Part shown: positions 8,857 to 15,690 of the stretch, in pieces
Layout: each line of letters starts with the position of its first letter
Position numbering within the stretch: the stretch's first letter is position 1
Assembly (NCBI GenBank): GCA_964459445.1
Contig: CAYWMP010000021.1
Coordinates: 1 to 46,015 of the forward strand
Length of the DNA stretch: 46,015 nucleotides
Direction of reading: 5' to 3'
From: CAYWMP01 sp964459445
Lineage (GTDB): Bacteria > Desulfobacterota > DSM-4660 > Desulfatiglandales > HGW-15
Translations under genes and position numbers: made by a program
Notes under the pieces: generated by a model
Database searches by the model: none
The model's input: the letters and a program-made list of their open reading frames with translations, nothing else
What the model was told of the DNA's origin: nothing

Positions 8857-9096
8857 ATGACAGATCAAATCAAACCGGATGACACTTTAGATGCGCGTGG
8901 GTTGGTATGTCCAATGCCGCTCCTCAAAACAAGGAAGGCTATAAATAAGATGGAGCCGGGACAGATTCTTGAGGTATTAAGCACAGACGGAGGCACCAAG
9001 AATGATCTCCCTGCCTTTGCAAGATCCAATGGTCACGAATATCTTGGCGATACCGAAGATGATGGTTTTGGTCGATATTATATCCGGGTCAAATAA
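8857..9096 (+). CDS. tusA: TusA/SirA-family sulfur carrier protein
   Basis: A 79-residue cytoplasmic sulfur-transfer protein. It has the family signature DARGLVCPMPLLKTRKAI with the persulfide-forming Cys18 in the Cys-Pro motif. A strong AAGGAGG ribosome site 9 bases upstream fixes this ATG; earlier in-frame starts lack one. TusA proteins receive sulfane sulfur from rhodaneses or cysteine desulfurases and pass it on, for example to DsrEFH or tRNA thiolation, and are common in dissimilatory sulfur metabolism. Its neighbours (polyferredoxin, sulfur reductase modules) suggest the latter role. A second, aberrant family member is at 10764. Confidence 0.92.
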   Translation: MTDQIKPDDTLDARGLVCPMPLLKTRKAINKMEPGQILEVLSTDGGTKNDLPAFARSNGHEYLGDTEDDGFGRYYIRVK

Positions 9097-9191
9097 GGTT
9101 GCCGGGATAATATGAAAGTAAAGGTAGGATATGGTATTCCGGAAGTATTGAGGGATTATCTCAGCATTTTGGTCCTAAGAATCTTCGCCTA

Positions 9192-10580
9192 TTATGAGAC
9201 GGCAATTTTTCTTAGGTCAATTTGGTGTTTCTTCATTCGGTTCCAAACAGTGGTGCGGCAAAGACCAAGAAGTCGAGCGGTTTCGCTCTGATTGCCACTA
9301 CATTGGCGCAAGGCCTCAATAAGTTCGGCCTTTTCAATTTGGTCTCTGCCGCTCGGCATTAATGCCTCCCCGTTCGGGGCGGATTTGCCTCGGATTATTT
9401 GAGGGGGCAGTTGGTCGGTATCTATTAATCCTTCTTCGGCAATCACAAAGGCGTACTCAAGGGCACTCTTCAATTCCCTCACGTTGCCTGGCCAGTGATA
9501 ACGCATGCAATGCTCCATGGCTGTCTGTGTCAGGCCGGTTATCCTTTTCCTGGTCCTTCTCCGTAGGCGTTGCACAAAGGTGTTGACAAGAAGCGGAATA
9601 TCCTCCGACCTCTCACGCAATGGGGGAATATATACTGGAATTACGTTAATCCGGAAGAAAAAATCCTCCCGAAACTTCTTATCTGCGATCAATTCCAAAA
9701 GGTTCTTGTTGGTCGCTGTGATAATTCGAACATCAACAGAGATGGGCCGGTTTTCCCCGACTCGTTCAAATTCTTTGGTCTCCAGGACTCTGAGGAGTTT
9801 GATCTGGATAGACAAAGGAATATCACCGATTTCATCCAGGAAGATATCCCCTCTGTCAGCAGCCTCAAATCGCCCCAGCCGATGGCGCACCGCCCCGGTA
9901 AAAGCGCCCTTAATATGGCCGAACAATTCACTTTCCAGCAATGCCTCATTCAGTGCCGCACAATTGAGCTGGACAAACGGCCCTTCTCTTCTTCTACCCA
10001 ATCGGTGAACCGCCCGAGCCACAAGTTCTTTGCCCGTGCCACTTTCCCCATAAATAATGACGGGCGCATCACTTTTTGCGGCCTTTTCAATGACCTGAAA
10101 AACCTTTTGCATGACCGGAGACTTTCCAACAATTCCTTGAAAGCCGTCGTTCCTGTCCAACTGCCTGGATAGTTTATCTACCTCCTGATCCAACCGCTCC
10201 AATTCGGAAATGTCGGTGATCGTCTCAACGGCGCCGAGTAGAATTCCCTGATCATCCTTTAAGAGCGAGGCGTTCTTTAGGGTCGGCAGGTAGGTTCCGT
10301 CCTTTTTCATCACAAGACAGCGGCAACGTTTCATCTCCCCTTTCCCTCGATCAAAGAGGGAACACCATTTACTGTCTTCCTTCTTCAGCTCCCTTTCACA
10401 GGCGTCGCAATCGAGCAGTGTGCAAGGTTCTCCGATGACTTCCTTTGCCTCATACCCGGTGAGATGCTCAAAGGCCTTATTGACCATCAGGATGGTGCCG
10501 TCGGGCCCCACCAAGATCAACCCATCATTCATGGTATTGATCATCTTTTTCCAATACCGGTTAATTTCCTGTTCTTTCAT
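9192..10580 (-). CDS. Sigma-54-dependent regulator with cysteine-rich PAS domain (module A)
   Basis: Enhancer-binding protein of 462 residues. An N-terminal PAS domain (about 10-125) carries Cys53, 58, 61, 73, 86 and 88. A short coiled linker leads to the AAA+ domain with Walker A GESGTGKE (178-185), the sigma-54-contacting GAFTGA, and Walker B DIFLDE. The C-terminal Fis-type helix-turn-helix ends NQSETARLLGLCRTTVWNRM. There is no receiver domain, so signal input is through PAS. It is divergent from a -24/-12 promoter at 10713, which it most likely activates. The paralogue at 19973 has five of the PAS cysteines at identical positions, suggesting metal, Fe-S or thiol-based sensing of redox state or sulfur species. 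Confidence 0.93.
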   Translation of the reverse strand: MKEQEINRYWKKMINTMNDGLILVGPDGTILMVNKAFEHLTGYEAKEVIGEPCTLLDCDACERELKKEDSKWCSLFDRGKGEMKRCRCLVMKKDGTYLPTLKNASLLKDDQGILLGAVETITDISELERLDQEVDKLSRQLDRNDGFQGIVGKSPVMQKVFQVIEKAAKSDAPVIIYGESGTGKELVARAVHRLGRRREGPFVQLNCAALNEALLESELFGHIKGAFTGAVRHRLGRFEAADRGDIFLDEIGDIPLSIQIKLLRVLETKEFERVGENRPISVDVRIITATNKNLLELIADKKFREDFFFRINVIPVYIPPLRERSEDIPLLVNTFVQRLRRRTRKRITGLTQTAMEHCMRYHWPGNVRELKSALEYAFVIAEEGLIDTDQLPPQIIRGKSAPNGEALMPSGRDQIEKAELIEALRQCSGNQSETARLLGLCRTTVWNRMKKHQIDLRKIAVS

Positions 10581-10594
10581 GGCTATCTCAACAT

Positions 10595-10626
10595 TGTTTA
10601 ATCACCTGTTTAAATAACATTAAACA
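10595..10626. promoter_or_regulatory. Candidate upstream activating sequence for module A
   Basis: TGTTTAAT and its exact reverse complement ATTAAACA (10595-10602 and 10619-10626) flank a further TGTTTAAA at 10607. The cluster lies about 90-115 bases upstream of the -24/-12 promoter, the usual place for enhancer-binding protein sites. The assignment is by position and symmetry only. Confidence 0.4.
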
Positions 10627-10712
10627 CCCCGTCTATGCAATGAAGAAACGCTTTTTTACTTTTTATCAATAATATCAACGATTTCTATTCCAATGGATAG
10701 CCATTTTCTTTA

Positions 10713-10728
10713 AGGCACGGTGATTGCA
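10713..10728 (+). promoter_or_regulatory. Sigma-54 (-24/-12) promoter of module A
   Basis: AGGCACGGTGATTGCA matches the sigma-54 consensus TGGCAC-N5-TTGCA except for the first base, with GG (10714-10715) and GC (10726-10727) separated by the obligatory 10 bases. Transcription would begin near 10738, which supports the ATG at 10764 as the start of the first gene. The divergent regulator belongs to the family that activates such promoters. Confidence 0.82.
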
Positions 10729-10763
10729 CTGGCGAACATGTGGCACTATCCCCGGAGACATAC

Positions 10764-10991
10764 ATGTCCTCAAAATCAGAGATAGACCTCCTTGGCGTTG
10801 TATCGCCGGTGTGTTTGCTTAAATGCAAAAACGCATTGGACTGTTTGGATCCGGGGCATGTGTTGGAGGTTTTGGTGCAAGATCCGGAGGTCGTTGAAGA
10901 CCTTATTAAGATTGTAGAGCGTTCTCAATATCAGCTCTTAAAACTGGAAACGGAAAAGGATTACTATCGCATTCACATCCGGAAGACATGA
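10764..10991 (+). CDS. TusA-like protein with altered active site
   Basis: A 75-residue TusA-fold protein. Where the family has C-P-M-P-L-L-K this one has S-P-V-C-L-L-K: the catalytic Cys is Ser14, while new cysteines appear at positions 17 and 21. I chose ATG 10764 over GTG 10740 because the sigma-54 start site falls at about 10738 and a CGGAGA ribosome site fits 10764. It is the first gene of module A, 51 bases ahead of the HybA-like ferredoxin. It may bind sulfur through Cys17 or act as a non-catalytic partner; function is uncertain. Confidence 0.8.
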   Translation: MSSKSEIDLLGVVSPVCLLKCKNALDCLDPGHVLEVLVQDPEVVEDLIKIVERSQYQLLKLETEKDYYRIHIRKT

Positions 10992-11042
10992 TCGCCCTAC
11001 ACTGTTTACCGCACACTGTCTAAGGACCATGAGGAAATTGCC

Positions 11043-11987
11043 ATGGAAATGAATAGAAGACTCTTTCTTAAACTGTCGGGATCCCTTGTCGCCTCACCCT
11101 TTATGATAGGAGATGGGATTTCTCACGCTGCCGAAGGTCTCGATTTATCCAAAGGCACTTATGGATGTTTAGTGGATACGACTCTTTGCGTTGGCTGCCG
11201 CAAATGTGAACAGGCGTGCAATGAAAGGCACGAGCTTCCCAAGCCTAAGGAGTCCTTTGATGAGATAACTGTCCTGGAGAGCCCGAGGCGCCCTGACGAA
11301 ACCTCTTACACGGTAGTCAACAAGTACTATCCAAAACACATTGGCACCCTGACGTGGCGGACTCGACCCACGTTTGTGAAATCGCAATGCATGCATTGCA
11401 ACGATCCTTCCTGTGTTTCCGCCTGTATTGTGGGCGCACTGACAAAACAGCCTAACGGCGCAGTAGTCTATGATGCAGGTAAGTGTATCGGATGCCGTTA
11501 TTGCATGGTTGCCTGTCCCTTTCAAATCCCGGCCTATGAATACCACAATGCCCTCACCCCACAGGTGAGAAAGTGCACCTTTTGCTTTGAGTACGTGAAG
11601 AATAGTGGATTGCCTGCCTGCGCACAGGTCTGCCCCATGGAAGCTATGACCTTTGGGAAAAGGGAAGACCTCCTGAGGTTGGCGCGCTGGAAGATGAAGA
11701 AAAATCCGGGCAAGTATGTGAATGACATCTATGGTGAAAAAGAGGTGGGAGGCACGTCCTGGTTGTACCTGGCCTCAGAGCCCTTTGAGAGCATCGGTTT
11801 TCCAAAACTCGGCGCCAAGGCCCCACCAAGACTGACCGAGGCTATCCAGCACGGCATTTTCCAGTATATGGCTGCGCCCATTGGCCTGTACATCGTACTG
11901 GGAGGCATTATGTGGGCCACGGGCTTCTATAGGAAGAAAAACAATAATAACGCTGGGGATCCCTCACAGAAAGGAGACAATCCATGA
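11043..11987 (+). CDS. HybA/DsrO-like periplasmic 4Fe-4S ferredoxin with Tat leader and C-terminal anchor
   Basis: Electron-transfer subunit of 314 residues. A twin-arginine leader (NRRLFLKLSGS) is followed by four cysteine clusters: CVGCRKCEQAC, CMHCNDPSCVSAC, CIGCRYCMVAC and CTFC...CAQVC, sufficient for four [4Fe-4S] centres. A single hydrophobic segment near residues 280-297 (AAPIGLYIVLGGIMWATGFY) anchors the C-terminus, as in HybA of hydrogenase 2. The stop overlaps the ATG of the next gene, an NrfD/HybB-type membrane protein, so the two very likely form a quinone-linked complex. This pair would feed the multiheme domain fused to NrfD. Confidence 0.92.
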   Translation: MEMNRRLFLKLSGSLVASPFMIGDGISHAAEGLDLSKGTYGCLVDTTLCVGCRKCEQACNERHELPKPKESFDEITVLESPRRPDETSYTVVNKYYPKHIGTLTWRTRPTFVKSQCMHCNDPSCVSACIVGALTKQPNGAVVYDAGKCIGCRYCMVACPFQIPAYEYHNALTPQVRKCTFCFEYVKNSGLPACAQVCPMEAMTFGKREDLLRLARWKMKKNPGKYVNDIYGEKEVGGTSWLYLASEPFESIGFPKLGAKAPPRLTEAIQHGIFQYMAAPIGLYIVLGGIMWATGFYRKKNNNNAGDPSQKGDNP

Positions 11988-14900
11988 ATTTCCACGAAGA
12001 TGCCGCCCCTGTTGAGGAAAAATTCCTGACCCCCGGCGTGATGGTGATGCTGGGTTTTATGGGCGTGGGGCTTGCCTTTGCCGCCGCCCGATTTCTCCTG
12101 GGCATTGGCGCTGTTTCCAACCTTAACAATCAATATCCCTGGGGTCTCTGGATCGGGGTGGATGTGGCCTCGGGCGTGGCCCTGGCGGCCGGTGGATTTA
12201 CCACGGGCGCCATCGCCTACGTGTTTAACAGACACGAATATCACGCCGTGATCCGTCCGGCCCTACTCACCGCCATGTTGGGATATACCTTTGTGGTTCT
12301 GGGACTGCTGGTGGACGTCGGGAGATATTGGAACATCTACAGTCCCATGTTCAATTGGAACGGCAATTCGGTCCTTTTTGAAGTGGCCGTGTGTGTGATG
12401 ATCTATTCAAACGTCCTGTACATCGAATTCATCCCCATCGTAGTGGAGCGTTTTAGGGGCAAGGTGAATCTTCCGGGCGCCCTCTCTCGACTCGATAGAA
12501 TAACAGAAACAATTCTGGACATCACGGACAGGACCCTCGGCAAAGTCATGTTCCTGTTTATCATTGCCGGCATCGTGCTTTCATGTATGCACCAGTCCGG
12601 GCTCGGCACCCTCATGCTGGTTGCACCCTATAAGGTCCATCCTTTGTGGTATACACCCGTTCTGCCGCTCCTCTTCCTTCTTTCGGCCTTGGCCGGCGGA
12701 TACCCCATGGTGATTTTTGAGTCCATCATAGTGTCCAAATCCTTCAATCGCAGGCCGGAGATGGAGGTGCTCACGCCGCTTGCCAAATATATGCCCGTTT
12801 TAATGGGTATTTATTTGGCGTTTAAGTTAGGGGACATGGTCCTTCGCGACACCTATGTTTATCTATTGGATGGCACCGTCCAGACCAACGCTTTTATCGT
12901 GGAAGTCCTTTTCGGTGTCTTGCTCCCCTTTGTACTGCTTCTGTTCAGGAGAGTGAGGCGATCCCCGGGGTGGCTGTTCTTTGCATCGACGCTCTTTGTA
13001 CTGGGTATCCTGCTCAATAGAATCAACGTCTTTATCGTCAGCTATACCCCCCCCTACATCATCAAATCCTACTTCCCGGCCTTAGGTGAAGTTTTTATAA
13101 CCGCAGGCCTTATCGCGGGTCTCATGCTTTTATACAGGATTTTTGTTTTCATCTTTCCCGTGCTCGGGGCCCGGCCAAAGCAGATGGCCCCCATGGTTTC
13201 TATCTTTTTGATCCTGTCCGTGATCCTCTTGTCCCATAGCCCGGCAAAAGGAATGGAAACTTCAAAGGCGGCAAAAAGGTCCCTGCCCGCCCTGATGGAG
13301 GTCGTTCCTTCCATTGACGATGCTCCCAAGGTGAAAATCCTGAAAAGCCCCGTTATCAGAAAATATAGCGACCTTTACGAGCCTGTTCGCTTCATGCACA
13401 GTAAGCACGCCAACGTGCTCCAAGACTGCACCATATGTCACCACCGGCAAACAAGGGAAGAGGGAGACAAATATGGCGAGCCCGTAACCATGAACAAGCT
13501 GCGCGAAATGAAATCAATTCCCCAAGGCTGTTCCGCTTGCCACGACCACCCTTTTAATCCCAAACAACTTCACACCCCCGGTCTCAAAGGGGCCTATCAC
13601 CAACTCTGCGTCGAATGCCACAGGGAATCGGAACAGGTACCCCATGTCCGAGGGCCGGCCATCTATAGTGCCATGGTTCGTGGGCCCGTTGCCCGCACCC
13701 TGGATACTCGGGCTCCCACCGACTGCCTCGCTTGCCATGCGACGAAAGTTCCCGATCACAGGGACCTGGTAAAGCTTGAAGGAGATGTTGATCCCGTAAC
13801 AGTGACAAAAAACTGTCTTTCCTGTCATGAAAGGGAGGGAAAAGCCATCCTCAAAACATCCCACTGGACCTGGCGAGGCCCTTCACCCTATACCGTCGGA
13901 CACGAAAACCGCATCGATCTGGGCAAACATCACAACACGATCAACAATTTCTGTATCAATGTGAATGGCAATTGGCCTCGGTGTACCAGTTGCCACATTG
14001 GCTACGGATGGGAAGACAAGAATTTTGATTTTAAGGACATGACGAGAATCGACTGCCTGGTATGCCACGACAGCACGGGCACCTATAAGAAGGCGCCCCC
14101 TGGGGCGGGCTTCCCTGAAAAGAGCGTGGATCTGGTCAGGGTCGCCCGGAACGTGGGCAGGCCCAGCAGGTCCACCTGCGGCATGAATTGCCATTTCTTG
14201 GGAGGTGGCGGTGATGCGATCAAACATGGGGACATGAGCACCATCCTTCAGGAACCCACGGGCGACTGTGATGTCCATATGGGCGTGGATGGAAAAGGGA
14301 TGAATTTTAGGTGTCAGGATTGCCACAAAACCCGTAACCACATGATCTCCGGTCGCAGCGTATCCGTGCCTGCCGTTGAAGGGGATCTTTCCTGCGAGTA
14401 TTGTCATACGGATAAACCTCATATTGGGGGAGACAATCTTCTGGTTCACCACTTGGACAGACACACTCAGCATGTGGCCTGCCAGACGTGTCACATCCCG
14501 ATCTACGCCAAATGCAAGCCAACGAAGATTTACTGGGATTGGTCCACCGCCGGGCAAGACATCAAAGAATCCAAGGACAAATACGGCATGCCGACCTATA
14601 TAAAAAAGAAGGGGAGTTTTAAATGGAAGGAGGCGGCAAAACCTACCTACCATTGGTACAACGGCACTGTAAAGCGGCATATCCTTGGTGATCCTATCAA
14701 AGGAGATGGACCTACCGAATTGACCATGCCTTCTGGCGCCATCGATGACTCGGCCTCTAGGATATATCCTTTTAAGATTCATCGCGGCAAACAGATCAGC
14801 GATTCCGTCTATAAATACCTGATCGCCCCCAAGCTCTGGAAAGGTTATTGGAAACATTGGGATTGGGACAAGGCGGCGAAAGAGGGTATGAAGCAAGCAG

Positions 14901-15265
14901 GGCTCAAATACAGCGGGAAATACGAGTTTGTGGAAACGTTGATGTACTGGGGCCTCACCCATGAGGTACTTCCCAAAGAGCGTGCGCTGTCATGCGCCCA
15001 GTGTCATCCGGCACTGAACAGGGCGCCCTATTGCGGAAAATGCCACCAGCAAAGTTCTGACGTTGATTTTAAGGCCCTGAGCAAAAAGGGAGTGGATTTT
15101 CGGTTCTTGGCCGAGAAGGGTCGAGATGTGTCTCACCTGATAGGCCAGACCGATTACATCGATTTTAAAGCCCTAGGCTATAGGGGGGATCCCATCGAGG
15201 CGGGTGGAAGGTTCACCGTGCTTCCCTTCGGAAAGGGAGATCCCACAACAGTCGCAAAGCAATAA
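11984..15265 (+). CDS. NrfD/HybB membrane protein fused to 13-heme cytochrome c (octaheme tetrathionate-reductase-like)
   Basis: One 1093-residue frame. Residues ~15-410 are a polytopic NrfD/HybB quinol-binding subunit. A further hydrophobic segment (~407-425) leads into a periplasmic cytochrome with 13 heme-binding motifs starting at residues 482, 516, 542, 581, 611, 667, 691, 732 (CGMNCH, a CX3CH), 777, 804, 833, 1004 and 1017. The part from ~611 on matches the octaheme tetrathionate reductase (OTR) family: HWTW after the first motif, GGGGDAIKHGD, CQTCHIP, and the terminal DFKALGYRGDP. The first four hemes form an extra N-terminal module. It overlaps the HybA-like gene by 4 bases. OTR enzymes reduce tetrathionate, and also nitrite and hydroxylamine, in vitro. 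A direct quinol-to-OTR fusion is unusual. Confidence 0.9.
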   Translation: MNFHEDAAPVEEKFLTPGVMVMLGFMGVGLAFAAARFLLGIGAVSNLNNQYPWGLWIGVDVASGVALAAGGFTTGAIAYVFNRHEYHAVIRPALLTAMLGYTFVVLGLLVDVGRYWNIYSPMFNWNGNSVLFEVAVCVMIYSNVLYIEFIPIVVERFRGKVNLPGALSRLDRITETILDITDRTLGKVMFLFIIAGIVLSCMHQSGLGTLMLVAPYKVHPLWYTPVLPLLFLLSALAGGYPMVIFESIIVSKSFNRRPEMEVLTPLAKYMPVLMGIYLAFKLGDMVLRDTYVYLLDGTVQTNAFIVEVLFGVLLPFVLLLFRRVRRSPGWLFFASTLFVLGILLNRINVFIVSYTPPYIIKSYFPALGEVFITAGLIAGLMLLYRIFVFIFPVLGARPKQMAPMVSIFLILSVILLSHSPAKGMETSKAAKRSLPALMEVVPSIDDAPKVKILKSPVIRKYSDLYEPVRFMHSKHANVLQDCTICHHRQTREEGDKYGEPVTMNKLREMKSIPQGCSACHDHPFNPKQLHTPGLKGAYHQLCVECHRESEQVPHVRGPAIYSAMVRGPVARTLDTRAPTDCLACHATKVPDHRDLVKLEGDVDPVTVTKNCLSCHEREGKAILKTSHWTWRGPSPYTVGHENRIDLGKHHNTINNFCINVNGNWPRCTSCHIGYGWEDKNFDFKDMTRIDCLVCHDSTGTYKKAPPGAGFPEKSVDLVRVARNVGRPSRSTCGMNCHFLGGGGDAIKHGDMSTILQEPTGDCDVHMGVDGKGMNFRCQDCHKTRNHMISGRSVSVPAVEGDLSCEYCHTDKPHIGGDNLLVHHLDRHTQHVACQTCHIPIYAKCKPTKIYWDWSTAGQDIKESKDKYGMPTYIKKKGSFKWKEAAKPTYHWYNGTVKRHILGDPIKGDGPTELTMPSGAIDDSASRIYPFKIHRGKQISDSVYKYLIAPKLWKGYWKHWDWDKAAKEGMKQAGLKYSGKYEFVETLMYWGLTHEVLPKERALSCAQCHPALNRAPYCGKCHQQSSDVDFKALSKKGVDFRFLAEKGRDVSHLIGQTDYIDFKALGYRGDPIEAGGRFTVLPFGKGDPTTVAKQ

Positions 15266-15328
15266 ATAGAGAAGTTAGGCGGTAATCGTTATCGAACACG
15301 AAAAGCCTCAGAAGAAGGAGGAACGAAA

Positions 15329-15658
15329 ATGAATCAAAGGATGCTTTCTATTTTGCTTATCATGTTTTTCGTGCTGAGTTTCGCGGGTGTCGTCACGGGT
15401 GCCGGCAAGGGGAATGCCCGAAAGGGAAAATATCTTTTTCGCAAAAATTGCCGAACCTGCCATCAAGAGGGGAAGGGCGCGAATGAATTGAGTCCAATCA
15501 GCAAGACCCAGGCCCAGTGGAAAAAGGTTTTTGAAGGTTGTGACAAACTGGCCTGCAGGGACGTGTGGGCAAAACTGTCGGAAAAGGATCTGGAGGATAT
15601 GTTTGCCTATCTTCACGGGCATGCATTTGATTCCCCTTCTCCCGCGAAATGTCAATGA
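15329..15658 (+). CDS. Small monoheme c-type cytochrome (module A)
   Basis: A 109-residue exported protein with a Sec signal peptide (about residues 1-25) and one heme motif, CRTCH, in the context GKYLFRKNCRTCHQEGKG. The C-terminus ends HAFDSPSPAKCQ. AGAAGGAGGAACG gives a strong ribosome site. The module B protein at 21699 has the same layout and tail, and each lies directly before a PhsA-type molybdoenzyme, so it is probably its dedicated electron donor or a small subunit. Two further cysteines (in EGCDKLAC) are specific to this copy apart from partial equivalents in module B. Confidence 0.9.
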   Translation: MNQRMLSILLIMFFVLSFAGVVTGAGKGNARKGKYLFRKNCRTCHQEGKGANELSPISKTQAQWKKVFEGCDKLACRDVWAKLSEKDLEDMFAYLHGHAFDSPSPAKCQ

Positions 15659-15690
15659 TCAATGCCCGAAACGGGAATGGAGAACGAAGT

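Noticed and set aside
9112..9290. Open frame starting MKVKVGYGIPEVLRDYL between tusA and the regulator
   Set aside because: Short, overlaps the regulator antisense, with no family resemblance; likely chance.
10989..10991. UGA at the end of the aberrant TusA as a possible Sec codon
   Set aside because: The protein is already complete to the family's normal C-terminus and the following codons do not continue any homology.
13883..14962. Long open frame on the minus strand opposite the multiheme gene (13883-14962)
   Set aside because: A shadow of codon bias in the 13-heme gene; the product has no recognisable features.
15656..15658. UGA ending the module A monoheme cytochrome as Sec
   Set aside because: The module B paralogue ends at the equivalent residue with UAA, so it is a normal stop.
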